Source: Synechococcus sp. AG-686-F08
GTDB taxonomy: Bacteria; Cyanobacteriota; Cyanobacteriia; PCC-6307; Cyanobiaceae
Direction: 5' to 3'
Length of the DNA stretch: 46,754 nucleotides
NCBI GenBank assembly: GCA_003210315.1
Contig: QCVQ01000011.1
Coordinates: forward strand, 1-46,754
Shown: positions 1-7,645 of the stretch, one piece after another
How positions within the stretch are numbered: the first letter of the stretch is position 1
How the letters are laid out: the number at the start of each line of letters is the position of its first letter
Translations under genes and position numbers: made by a program
The notes under the pieces: generated by a model
Databases searched by the model: none
What the model saw: only the letters and a program-made list of their open reading frames with translations
Told to the model about the DNA's origin: nothing

Positions 1-214
1 CGTGTCAACCATGGCCTTCAACCTGAACGGCTTCAACTTCAACCAGTCCATCCTTGATGGTCAGGGCCGCGTCCTGAACACCTGGGCCGACGTATTGAAC
101 CGTGCCGGTCTCGGCATGGAAGTGATGCACGAGCGCAACGCTCATAACTTCCCCCTCGACCTGGCAGCTGCTGAGTCCACACCTGTGGCCCTTCAAGCAC
201 CTGCAATCGGTTGA
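1..214 (+). CDS. psbA: Photosystem II reaction centre protein D1, C-terminal part (5' end outside window)
   Basis: D1 binds the photosystem II cofactors and supplies most ligands of the Mn4CaO5 cluster in the thylakoid lumen. Only the last ~70 codons are present; the reading frame enters at base 2. The residues [14 protein letters not shown] match the D1 C-terminus, with the Mn-cluster ligands His332, Glu333, His337, Asp342 and the carboxylate of Ala344 (standard D1 numbering). After LDLA there is a 15-residue extension ending APAIG. In D1 precursors this extension is removed by the CtpA protease. The gene ends in a strong hairpin terminator 40 bases downstream. Marine cyanobacteria usually have several psbA copies, and which copy this is cannot be told from the fragment. 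Confidence 0.98.
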
Positions 215-254
215 TCTGGAACCCCTTAAAAGTTCAGATCAACTGAACTAGAAA

Positions 255-282
255 GCTCCCGCCGAAAGGCGGGGGCTTTTTT
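255..282 (+). terminator. Rho-independent terminator of psbA
   Basis: The 9-bp stem GCTCCCGCC/GGCGGGGGC (one G:U pair) closes on a GAAA tetraloop and is followed by six T residues. It lies 40 bases after the psbA stop, as expected for a highly expressed monocistronic gene. Confidence 0.93.
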
Positions 283-363
283 GTGCGTTGATGAGAGTGT
301 TTGATCGAAGCCACGATCACTGGCATTCGATCAGGATCATCGAGAGATCACAGGCATTGAACG

Positions 364-870
364 ATGGCAATCAGTCCAGACACGCCTATTTCCGTTGATT
401 TGATTGAGTGTTCCGAGCACTGTGGGATCTGTGAGATTCATTCCGATGTTGAACATCTGCGCGAACTAGAAATCTGGCGCAGTCGGCATTGGTTGTTGCG
501 TCACCATCCGCATCCTTCTCCATTGCTTGGTTGGTGCTTGCTCGATGCTCGTCGCCATCTCGCTGGCGCAGTCGATTTTCTGGGAGATGAAGCGGCTGAA
601 TGGGGAAGAGTTGTTCAGCAAGCGTCCAAGCTCGTTCAAAAGGTAAGTGGTTGCGACCGGGTGTACTTGATTGCCTTTGGGGAGGGCGCTCGACATCTGC
701 ACTTGCATCTGATCCCTAGGTTTCAGGAGGATCAGCGCAGTGCGGCATGGAGTGTGGCTGATCTCTATCGCGATGTAGAAACTGGTCGAGAACTGCCTGC
801 TCAGTTTAAATCTGTTGAAGAATTTCTCGCAGCTGCTCGCCTTCAATCTGAAAAGGGTTTTATGAATTAA
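364..870 (+). CDS. HIT-family (histidine triad) nucleotide-binding protein
   Basis: This 168-residue protein carries the histidine-triad signature H-L-H-L-H-L at residues 111-116 (H111, H113, H115), which binds the alpha phosphate of nucleotides in HIT hydrolases and transferases. An N-terminal C-x2-C pair (C20, C23) resembles the zinc-binding Cys pair of many HIT proteins. Family members cleave dinucleoside polyphosphates or nucleoside phosphoramidates in the cytoplasm; the substrate here cannot be deduced. The gene starts at ATG 364, about 80 bases after the psbA terminator, and is probably transcribed on its own. The domain assignment is firm, the substrate is not. Confidence 0.85.
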   Translation: MAISPDTPISVDLIECSEHCGICEIHSDVEHLRELEIWRSRHWLLRHHPHPSPLLGWCLLDARRHLAGAVDFLGDEAAEWGRVVQQASKLVQKVSGCDRVYLIAFGEGARHLHLHLIPRFQEDQRSAAWSVADLYRDVETGRELPAQFKSVEEFLAAARLQSEKGFMN

Positions 871-881
871 TCCAATAGAAA

Positions 882-2132
882 TCAGTCTAAGGTCTTACTT
901 TTAGGTTGACTGTCAAGAGGCAACTCTTCCCCTGCCTTGATCTCTTCAAGCCCAGATGTTGAATTGGGGCTGTTTTTGTTTTCATTCGTCAACGGTTGCA
1001 TGTTGTCAAGGAAGGGCATGTTTTCAATTTTTGGTGCTTCCTTGAAGGCTCTAGCGCCACCAACGGGTTTTGTTTCATTAAATGGTTGGATGTTTGAATC
1101 GATGAGTTGTTTGGAGGTTGGGGTTTGAGTATTTGGCTTTTCTTTGGGCCCCACGATGTCAACAGCTGTGCGTTGAACGACAAGTCGAAAGCGAAGTCCT
1201 TGGCGTTTATTGATTTCTTCCTGAACAGCTGAAACCTGTTTAAAGGTTGGACGTTCTGGATCTGCAACACGCACGATCACTCGGACGACCGGTGGGTTTT
1301 GATCCCAGTCGATATCAACTTTCTCGACATCAACTTTCTCTTTGTCTCCAAAAGTCAAGGTTTGCTGCGTTAGAAATTGTTCAATAGTCTTTTCCACTGA
1401 ATCGCGTGTGTTGTCTTGTCTTGCCTGGCTAAGAAGATTGATAAAACCGCTCCCGAGCGGAATCAGTAATAAGCCGGTGAGCGCAAAGTTTGCGGCTCCT
1501 AAATGGCTTCGCTTGAGTTCTTGGCGAAAATAGGAATCTTTGCAGGCCATGAGGACCAATCCCCCGGTCAAAATGCCAAGAAGGTTGGTGGTAAATAGAA
1601 GGCCTGCCCCTAATGCTTCCTCCCAATACGCATGGGATAGAAGGAGTCCCATCACGCACACCGGCGGCACAAGAGCAACCGCAATGGCAGTTCCTGCAAG
1701 TGAGCTCACGGCATCACTGCGAAGTTTGGCGTAAGTGGCCAGTCCACCGGCCACGAGCGCGATCCCCAAATCGAGAAGGTTTGGCGATGTCCTTGCTGCG
1801 ACTTCCGAGCCGAATTGAGGCAACCCTGCCAGTCTCCCTAACAAAATGGATAGGACAGTGGTCGCGCACACACCCACGATCAACGTTCGCAAGGAACGAG
1901 TGAGCAGGGGGATGTCACCAAAAAGCACGGCAAAAGCGGCGGCTCTTAGCGGCATGATCCATGGGGCTACGACCATTGCACCGATCACGACGGCGGGGCT
2001 GTTGGCGAGTAACCCCAGAGTTGCGATGAGCCCTGCGCCGATACTCAGAACGATGAACACTTCATCGAGTGCGGCATCGTTTTCAAAGCTGCGTTTCATG
2101 CGATCGAGCTTGCTGGGTTCGATGCTGGCCAT
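882..2132 (-). CDS. DUF389 family integral membrane protein
   Basis: The N-terminal two thirds is a run of hydrophobic helices with the features of DUF389 (TIGR00341): an early segment containing VVIGAMVVAPWIMPL and a later one with ALVPPVCVMG. A hydrophilic alpha/beta domain follows, and then a charged, low-complexity C-terminal tail. The function of DUF389 proteins is not established; transport has been suggested. I place the start at the internal ATG (2132, MASIEPSK), giving 416 residues. An upstream ATG at 2204 would add 24 residues and leave only 37 bases before the divergent metallothionein gene. The protein convergently faces the HIT gene with an 11-base gap, so any terminator must lie within coding sequence. 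Confidence 0.85.
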   Translation of the reverse strand: MASIEPSKLDRMKRSFENDAALDEVFIVLSIGAGLIATLGLLANSPAVVIGAMVVAPWIMPLRAAAFAVLFGDIPLLTRSLRTLIVGVCATTVLSILLGRLAGLPQFGSEVAARTSPNLLDLGIALVAGGLATYAKLRSDAVSSLAGTAIAVALVPPVCVMGLLLSHAYWEEALGAGLLFTTNLLGILTGGLVLMACKDSYFRQELKRSHLGAANFALTGLLLIPLGSGFINLLSQARQDNTRDSVEKTIEQFLTQQTLTFGDKEKVDVEKVDIDWDQNPPVVRVIVRVADPERPTFKQVSAVQEEINKRQGLRFRLVVQRTAVDIVGPKEKPNTQTPTSKQLIDSNIQPFNETKPVGGARAFKEAPKIENMPFLDNMQPLTNENKNSPNSTSGLEEIKAGEELPLDSQPKSKTLD

Positions 2133-2241
2133 GAACTCTGGTTTAGATGGTTTCAGTTTGAAGGAGTGTGCTTTCCCCCAGATGGGTGGTGGACTTGGAC
2201 GCATTTCCGTTTTATGAAAGGGGCAGACGTCTTCTCAAGAC

Positions 2242-2400
2242 ATGGCAACCAGCAATCAAATTTGTGCCTGTGATCCCTGCGCTTGCACAGTGCCTGTGGA
2301 ATCCGCTGTCGAGAAAGATGGCAAGGTGTATTGCTCACAGCCTTGCGCTGACGGACACGCCGGCTCCGAGGAGTGCTGCAACAGTTGCGACTGCTGCTGA
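2242..2400 (+). CDS. smtA: Cyanobacterial metallothionein (SmtA/BmtA type)
   Basis: This 52-residue open frame begins MATSNQICACDPCACTV and contains 11 cysteines (8, 10, 13, 15, 31, 35, 45, 46, 49, 51, 52) and one histidine (H39). The arrangement CxCxxCxC, then YCSQPCADGH, then a Cys-rich C-terminus, is that of the bacterial zinc metallothionein SmtA. These proteins store and buffer Zn, and bind Cd, in a four-metal cluster in the cytosol. Compared with the freshwater Synechococcus SmtA as I recall it (9 Cys, 2 His), the second histidine is missing and the C-terminus has extra Cys. No SmtB repressor gene and no clear 12-2-12 SmtB operator are seen nearby. The gene is divergent from the DUF389 gene. 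Confidence 0.92.
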   Translation: MATSNQICACDPCACTVPVESAVEKDGKVYCSQPCADGHAGSEECCNSCDCC

Positions 2401-2490
2401 TCTTTAGATCGTTCGGTGCATTTCCCTTCCGGACTCAATCTTCAGATTGCCCCCTTCAGACTTGGGATTCATTGTGGAATTTCAAGGGTT

Positions 2491-2521
2491 GACGCACCCT
2501 TTCTATTGGCTTGGGTGCGTC
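2491..2521. repeat. Perfect 9-bp inverted repeat, possible terminator hairpin
   Basis: GACGCACCC (2491-2499) and GGGTGCGTC (2513-2521) form a perfect 9-bp stem with a 13-base loop, about 90 bases after the smtA stop. There is no continuous T-run, only CTTCATCT, so it is at best an imperfect intrinsic terminator or an RNA-stabilising 3' hairpin. Confidence 0.5.
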
Positions 2522-2590
2522 TTCATCTCCAGTGGTGATCAGTCGGCTCATGCGAAAAAGTTTTAACTGATATAAAAAGCATCGGTACAA

Positions 2591-2606
2591 CTTGAGCTCG
2601 CTCAAG
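2591..2606. repeat. Compact inverted repeat CTTGAGC-TC-GCTCAAG
   Basis: Seven-base arms are separated by two bases. The tight spacing suits a protein-binding dyad better than an RNA hairpin, because a two-base loop is sterically unfavourable. No adjacent gene explains it. Confidence 0.35.
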
Positions 2607-2758
2607 GGTCTTATTAGTTATGTGGTAACGATTGCTTTTAACGGTTACTCGTCATTGATTCGATGTTGAAACTATTTAGCCCTGGATATTCTGCGAAAGC
2701 ATCATTGCCCGCAAAGTGAAAGCGCAAATGTCATGCTGCAACTGGGTTGGTGTTTTAA

Positions 2759-2830
2759 GCCGATGACCTGACTTGAACAGGCGACCCACGCTTTACGAAA
2801 GCGTTGCTCTACCAGCTGAGCTACATCGGC
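2759..2830 (-). tRNA. tRNA-Thr (anticodon CGU)
   Basis: The reverse strand folds as a 72-base tRNA. The acceptor stem GCCGATG/CATCGGC pairs perfectly, the D-arm has the usual AGCTGGTAGAGC, the anticodon stem is ACGCT/AGCGT with loop TTCGTAA, and the T-arm loop is TTCAAGT. Anticodon CGT (RNA CGU) reads the threonine codon ACG. CCA is not encoded. It stands alone, followed on the opposite strand by the DUF3493-like gene. Confidence 0.95.
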
Positions 2831-2871
2831 AGCTTTAGGAACTTAACATTTGGCATTGCGCAGCACAGGGT

Positions 2872-3129
2872 TTGAGCGACAGCGACTCTCAAAGACAGTT
2901 GGACCCAGAACTCAAGAAGCGGCTCCTACAGGAAGCACGGACCCCCTGGCGGTCACTCCGGCGCTTGCTCTGGCTCGCTCTCTTCGCTTCCGGCGGGCTT
3001 GGCCTGTTCGTCATGACATTCAAAGTCACTGCTGGAGACACTGTTGACATCAGTGACCTGGGGATCCAGATCGGTGCTGTCGTTTTGTTTGGCAGCTTGC
3101 TCTGGTTCGATCGCACTCGAGAGACTTGA
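2872..3129 (+). CDS. DUF3493-like small membrane protein
   Basis: This is an 85-residue protein with a charged N-terminus (DPELKKRLLQEARTPWRSLRR) and two hydrophobic segments, at about residues 31-50 and 66-79. It matches my recollection of the cyanobacterial/plastid DUF3493 family (linked in Pfam to the LPA1/Rep27 photosystem II assembly protein). Function in cyanobacteria is unknown; a thylakoid location is likely. The only suitable start is TTG at 2872, since no ATG or GTG precedes the conserved part in frame. Its last 177 bases lie antisense to the 3' end of the low-complexity-tail membrane protein gene, an unusually deep convergent overlap. Confidence 0.72.
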   Translation: MSDSDSQRQLDPELKKRLLQEARTPWRSLRRLLWLALFASGGLGLFVMTFKVTAGDTVDISDLGIQIGAVVLFGSLLWFDRTRET

Positions 3130-3894
3130 ATCTGGCGCCTTAGGGAGATTCAGTCCTTCTGCATTTGGGTCGTTCAAAGCGTTGGCGTCAGCATCTGAGA
3201 GATCCTCCTCGTCCTTCTCGATGGATGGCTCAGGTGGTGGAGGCGTCTCCACGGTCTTTTGAGGTTCCTTCGGTTCATCAACTGTTGATGGGTTGACGTC
3301 TGCCGAGCCCCAATCCAACGACTCCAGGCGTAGAAGACCCAACCCGAGTGAAAACCTTGAATCCTCAAGCTGTCGGTCGCTCATCGCTATTGCCCCCTCA
3401 ATGGCCATCGAGGGACGAGTGAGAAGCCAGATCGATTGAACCAGCTGATGCCATTGCCAAAAAATGACGGCCAGCAGTGGAGTTGCGATCAGCAGACTTT
3501 GAAGGCGATGGCCGCTTCTTAAAGGAGAAAGATCTGCAATCAACAGCGAGGAACGATCGATCCACCAGAACAACGCGAGCAAAAGAACTGCCCCTGCTGC
3601 TCCAACCACTTTTAAGAGAAGGTTGTCTTGGCAGTGACTGATTTTTCGTTGCCAGGTTGTCCTCTCCGTTAAGGGTTGACGCACCAGGAGAAGAGACCCC
3701 CAATCAACAGGGCGTCTCCAAAGCAAGACTGCAGGAGCCACAACGGCGATCCCCCAACAGAGAAGACGTTCTACCGAGGGGACCGGACCAAGATCCGAGC
3801 CAGCCAAGATCAACCGAAGCAGCTGTAGCTCCAGTGGAATGGCTCCTATCGCCACCAACTGGAGCCAGAGAAGCGGCTCGTTGCGAGGCGACAT
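2953..3894 (-). CDS. Low-complexity tail membrane protein
   Basis: The 313-residue product has about four to five hydrophobic segments in its first ~165 residues. A ~130-residue tail rich in Pro, Glu, Asp and Ser follows, without recognisable fold. This organisation matches a cyanobacterial family known only as low-complexity tail membrane protein; its function is unknown. The start ATG overlaps the infB stop by one base (TAATG), so it is the last gene of the rimP-nusA-ylxR-infB operon and is probably translationally coupled to IF-2. The end of the tail (from about residue 256) is encoded by the strand opposite the DUF3493-like gene and may have arisen by read-through into it. Confidence 0.8.
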   Translation of the reverse strand: MSPRNEPLLWLQLVAIGAIPLELQLLRLILAGSDLGPVPSVERLLCWGIAVVAPAVLLWRRPVDWGSLLLVRQPLTERTTWQRKISHCQDNLLLKVVGAAGAVLLLALFWWIDRSSLLIADLSPLRSGHRLQSLLIATPLLAVIFWQWHQLVQSIWLLTRPSMAIEGAIAMSDRQLEDSRFSLGLGLLRLESLDWGSADVNPSTVDEPKEPQKTVETPPPPEPSIEKDEEDLSDADANALNDPNAEGLNLPKAPDSSLSSAIEPEQAAKQNDSTDLDPQVTDVNSVSSSDFECHDEQAKPAGSEESEPEQAPE

Positions 3895-6800
3895 TAGGTG
3901 GCGAGCTTGCGGCGCTGGGTCACGAGCTTGTAACCCTCAACGATGTCGCCGTCCTTCCAATTGGCGAAGCGATCACAGCCGATACCGCATTCGAACCCTG
4001 TGGCCACATCCTTGACGTCGTCTTTGTTGCGGCGAAGTGAATCGAGATCTCCAGCGAAGACGATTTCTTTGCCGCGACGCACACGCACCTTGCAGTTCCG
4101 TTGAAGTTTTCCAGTTGTGACATAACAACCAGCCACTGCGCTCTTGCCGATCGTGAAAACGGCTCGAACCTCTGCTTCTCCAAGGGACTCTTCCACAAGC
4201 TCTGGTTCCAGGAGTCCTTCCATGGCCAACTGGATGTCCTCCAGCAACTTGTAGATGACGTCGTAGTCGCGCACGTCAACGCTGTTGGCGTCAGCCGCTC
4301 TTTTTGCACCTGATGCCATCGAGGTGTTGAAACCCACGATCACAGCGCCCGAGGCTGCAGCTAGATCGACGTCCGTTTCCGTGACTTCGCCAGGAGCAGA
4401 CAACAGGACACGGACCTGGACCTCGTCCTTCGGTAGCTGTTCAAGCGAACCAAGGATCGCTTCCACACTGCCTTGAACATCGGCCTTGAGGATGAGATTG
4501 AGTTCTTTGAGCTCGCCCTCTTTGGCCTGGCCAGACATGGCCGTGAGTGACACGCGTCGTGAGGCCATCTGTTGGGCCAGGCGACTTGCACGGGCATCGG
4601 AGGCACGATCGCCCACGACTGCGCGTGCTGACTTCTCGTCGGGGTAGACCTCAAACTCGTCGCCTGCCGTGGGCACTTCGCTGAAACCAAGCGCTTCCAC
4701 AGCGCAGGAAGGACCTGCTTCTTTCAAACGGCCGCCGCCGTCATCCACCATGGCGCGCACTTTGCCGAGAACTGGGCCTGCGGCAAGCACGTCACCAGTG
4801 CGGAGCGTGCCGTTTTGAACCAGCAATGTGGCCACGGGACCTTTGGCCTTGTCGAGATGCGCCTCGATCACAGTGCCTTTTGCGAGTCGATCAGGGTTGG
4901 CCTGTAAATCCTCAACCTCGGTCACGAGGAGAATCATTTCAAGCAACTTGTCGATGTTTTCTCCGCGGAGGGCACTGACGGGCACCATCACCACATCGCC
5001 TCCCCAATCTTCCGCCAGCAGGTTCTGTTCAGAGAGTTCCTGTTTGACGCGATCGGGGGAAGCTCCCTCTTTGTCGATCTTGTTGATCGCCACAACAACC
5101 GGCACCTCTGCTGCCCGTGCATGGCTGATCGCTTCCAACGTCTGAGGCCGCACACCATCGTCTGCTGCAACCACCAAGACGGCAACGTCAGTGACCTTGG
5201 TTCCACGAGCACGCATGGCTGTGAACGCCTCGTGCCCTGGGGTGTCCAGGAAGGTGAGCCTCTGAGGGGAATCGTTGTGCTGAATCTCGACTTGATAGGC
5301 ACCAATATGTTGGGTGATTCCACCGGCTTCTCCGGCGGCGACGCGGGCTTGGCGGATCGCATCGAGAAGGCTCGTCTTGCCGTGGTCGACGTGACCCATG
5401 ACGGTGACGACGGGGGGACGGCGAATGAGATGAGCGCGGTCTTTTTCTTCGATCATCTCGACGGTCTTCTTGGCCGCCTCTTCGACATCATCCTGAAGTA
5501 CAGGCACGCCAAATTCCTGGGCCACAGCTTCAATGGTTGGCATGTCCAAGGTCTGCGTGACCGTGGCAATGACACCTTTGAAGAAGAGGGATTTGATGAT
5601 TTCAGAGCTTTCGATGCTGAGCATGTCAGCGAGCTCTTGCACCGTCAGATTGTCCTCGGGGACCACGATCATCTCGGGCCGTACCTGTTTGGCCTCCCTT
5701 GCAGCACGAAGTTCCATCGCGCGACGACGCTGACGCTGACGTGCGGTTTCCTTACGCCGCTTCCTGATCGCAGCAACTGGCTTGGGAGCTGGCTTGTGCT
5801 TCGTTCTCGGCTTGGAAGGACGGGCCAAGCTGGCGGACAGCACCATCGCCTGGCGTTCACCAGCGAAGCCTCCGGTTTCAGCGGTTAGGGCATCATCGTT
5901 TTCGCCGATGATGTGGACCTTTTGACGCTGTTTCTGAGGTGACTTACTGCGTAGCGCTTCCAGTTTTGCGCTGTCGTCCCAGTCAGGCCGTCCAGGCCTG
6001 CGCTGACCACCAGCTCCTGGGCCAGGCCTGAAGCCTGGACGCCTCGGCGCTGATGGGGGAGTGGCGGTAGGACGTGAAACAGGAGGAGTTGCCTTGGCTC
6101 CACCAGCGGCAGCCTCGCCGCTACGTGTGGCAACAGGAGTGCCATCAACGCGTCTAGGCGGCGGAGCTGAAGGGCGGCTGTTCGGCTTTTGGAGCTGCAT
6201 GAGCTCACCGGGGGCCACCGGCTTTCGCATCCCAGGCATGCCACCAGGACGTGGGGCTCCAGGTCTGGCTCCACCGGAAGGACGTCCTTGTCCATCGCCA
6301 CGGCCGCCGGCGCCATCATTACTGCCGTCTCGGCGGATGGGTTTTCCTACTAACTCCAGCGAACTCGCACCTGAGCGAGGTTGCCCTGGCTTCGAAGGTG
6401 CATTTCCAGGTCGTGTTGGGGCACCTGGGCGTTGAGCGCCTGCTGGGCGTTGGGGCATGTTGGCGCGCTGGCCAGGAGGCCCGCTTGGCCGAGGACTCAC
6501 GCCTGGGCGTTGTCCGATTTGACGAACGGGGGCGCCAGGAGCCACACGCTTTGGCTGTGGCCGTCCCACGAGTTCTGGTTTGGGAGCAGGTCGCGCCGGT
6601 GCCCCTCGATTGACCGGGGCTTTGGGTTGAGGACGTGCTGGCGGAGGGGTCGGTCTTGGGCTGCTGGTTTCGCTGCTAGGGCGCTTCACGGGTGAAGTGC
6701 CTGTGGGTCGAGCAGGAGCAGGTGTTGGTCTAGCTGAGGTGGGCCTCGCAGGAGCTGACGGAGCAGAGGCGGTTGGAGCGGGAGCTGACGGCTTTGGAGC

Positions 6801-7301
6801 TGCGGGCGCTGGAGCTGCCGCGGGCTTAGGCCGTGGTGTGGGCGCAGACGGTGATGGAGCAGAGGGTGCTGCTGGCGGCGCGGCCGCTGCAGGGGGGCTT
6901 TGTCGGCTCACCGGCTTTTGTGGTGCTGCTTGACGCGACACGGGCTGCTGCACGATTTGGGGCAGAGGTGCCCCTGGTCGTGAAGGTGCAGAGGGTTTGG
7001 GCGATGGTTTTGCTGCCGCAGGAGCCACCGGTTTGCTGGGCATGGACGGAGCTGCTGGACTAGATGCCTTTTTGACCGAGAGAATTGCTTTTCCAGGCGC
7101 GGGCTTAGCAGGAGCAGACGCGACTGGGCTCCCACCTTGCTTTAAAAGGTTTCGGATTTTGCCGGCTTCTGTATCGCTGATGGAGCTGCTATGGCTCCTT
7201 GCGGCGATGGACAGCTTCTCGGCGGCATCCAGGACATCTTTGTTCTCCAAGCCAAGGTCCTTGGACAACTCATAAATTCTGACTTTGCCGCTGCTGGTCA
7301 T
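3894..7301 (-). CDS. infB: Translation initiation factor IF-2
   Basis: IF-2 is the GTPase that brings fMet-tRNA to the 30S subunit and promotes subunit joining. The 1135-residue protein starts with an IF2_N module (residues ~7-53). Next comes a ~400-residue Pro/Ala/Arg/Gly-rich linker (about 55-450), a second IF2_N-like module (about 555-605), and then the G domain with G1 GHVDHGKT (636-643), DTPGH and NKID. IF-2 domains II-IV follow to the C-terminus. The linker is much longer than in E. coli IF-2; long N-termini are common in cyanobacteria. It is preceded by ylxR with a 62-base gap in the conserved rimP-nusA-ylxR-infB order. Confidence 0.97.
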   Translation of the reverse strand: MTSSGKVRIYELSKDLGLENKDVLDAAEKLSIAARSHSSSISDTEAGKIRNLLKQGGSPVASAPAKPAPGKAILSVKKASSPAAPSMPSKPVAPAAAKPSPKPSAPSRPGAPLPQIVQQPVSRQAAPQKPVSRQSPPAAAAPPAAPSAPSPSAPTPRPKPAAAPAPAAPKPSAPAPTASAPSAPARPTSARPTPAPARPTGTSPVKRPSSETSSPRPTPPPARPQPKAPVNRGAPARPAPKPELVGRPQPKRVAPGAPVRQIGQRPGVSPRPSGPPGQRANMPQRPAGAQRPGAPTRPGNAPSKPGQPRSGASSLELVGKPIRRDGSNDGAGGRGDGQGRPSGGARPGAPRPGGMPGMRKPVAPGELMQLQKPNSRPSAPPPRRVDGTPVATRSGEAAAGGAKATPPVSRPTATPPSAPRRPGFRPGPGAGGQRRPGRPDWDDSAKLEALRSKSPQKQRQKVHIIGENDDALTAETGGFAGERQAMVLSASLARPSKPRTKHKPAPKPVAAIRKRRKETARQRQRRRAMELRAAREAKQVRPEMIVVPEDNLTVQELADMLSIESSEIIKSLFFKGVIATVTQTLDMPTIEAVAQEFGVPVLQDDVEEAAKKTVEMIEEKDRAHLIRRPPVVTVMGHVDHGKTSLLDAIRQARVAAGEAGGITQHIGAYQVEIQHNDSPQRLTFLDTPGHEAFTAMRARGTKVTDVAVLVVAADDGVRPQTLEAISHARAAEVPVVVAINKIDKEGASPDRVKQELSEQNLLAEDWGGDVVMVPVSALRGENIDKLLEMILLVTEVEDLQANPDRLAKGTVIEAHLDKAKGPVATLLVQNGTLRTGDVLAAGPVLGKVRAMVDDGGGRLKEAGPSCAVEALGFSEVPTAGDEFEVYPDEKSARAVVGDRASDARASRLAQQMASRRVSLTAMSGQAKEGELKELNLILKADVQGSVEAILGSLEQLPKDEVQVRVLLSAPGEVTETDVDLAAASGAVIVGFNTSMASGAKRAADANSVDVRDYDVIYKLLEDIQLAMEGLLEPELVEESLGEAEVRAVFTIGKSAVAGCYVTTGKLQRNCKVRVRRGKEIVFAGDLDSLRRNKDDVKDVATGFECGIGCDRFANWKDGDIVEGYKLVTQRRKLAT

Positions 7302-7363
7302 TCAGGTCTCCGGTCGGTCCGGGCACGGTGTGCCTCGGGGCTCCACACACGTGGTGCCAATGT

Positions 7364-7645
7364 TCATCTTGCCTCAGCGGCTGCAACCCGAGGTTCGGTG
7401 AGCCGCTCTTGCAGCGCCGTCATTAAGTCGTCAGAAACCTGGCAACGCAGGGATTTCTGAAGCCTTTTGCGGCGGCGTGCCTCTTCAAAACAGGCCTCAG
7501 TCGGGCAGAGGTAGGCCGATCGGCCCATTCCCTGATCGAGGAGGACCCCCTCCTGATGGTCACGAATCACTCGCAAAAGCTTGCTTCGATCGAGCAGCTG
7601 ACGGCAGGCGACACAGCGACGGAGGACGGGGCGCGAAACGTTCAC
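7364..7645 (-). CDS. ylxR: YlxR family (DUF448) RNA-binding protein
   Basis: This 93-residue basic protein has the family hallmarks RRCVACRQ near residue 9 and GRSAYLCP near residue 42 (the YlxR GRGAYLC motif). YlxR structures suggest RNA binding, and the gene is nearly always between nusA and infB, as here. The start is GTG at 7645; its first bases overlap the nusA stop in the arrangement GTGA, implying coupled translation. A role as a regulator or RNase P partner has been proposed in other bacteria but cannot be tested from this sequence. Confidence 0.9.
   Translation of the reverse strand: MNVSRPVLRRCVACRQLLDRSKLLRVIRDHQEGVLLDQGMGRSAYLCPTEACFEEARRRKRLQKSLRCQVSDDLMTALQERLTEPRVAAAEAR

Larger units (their letters stand above)
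2401..2758. other. Gene-free stretch between metallothionein gene and tRNA-Thr
   Basis: No convincing coding region was found in these ~360 bases on either strand. The stretch is more AT-rich than its neighbours, for example around 2550-2650. It contains two inverted repeats, at 2491-2521 and 2591-2606, listed separately. A small regulatory RNA or a 3' processing region is possible, but nothing in the sequence decides it. Confidence 0.6.

Noticed and set aside
5121-5888. 255-codon open frame antisense to infB
   Set aside because: It is a shadow of the IF-2 G domain region; composition (His, Arg, Gly) is what the complementary frame of a conserved gene gives, and no motif is seen.
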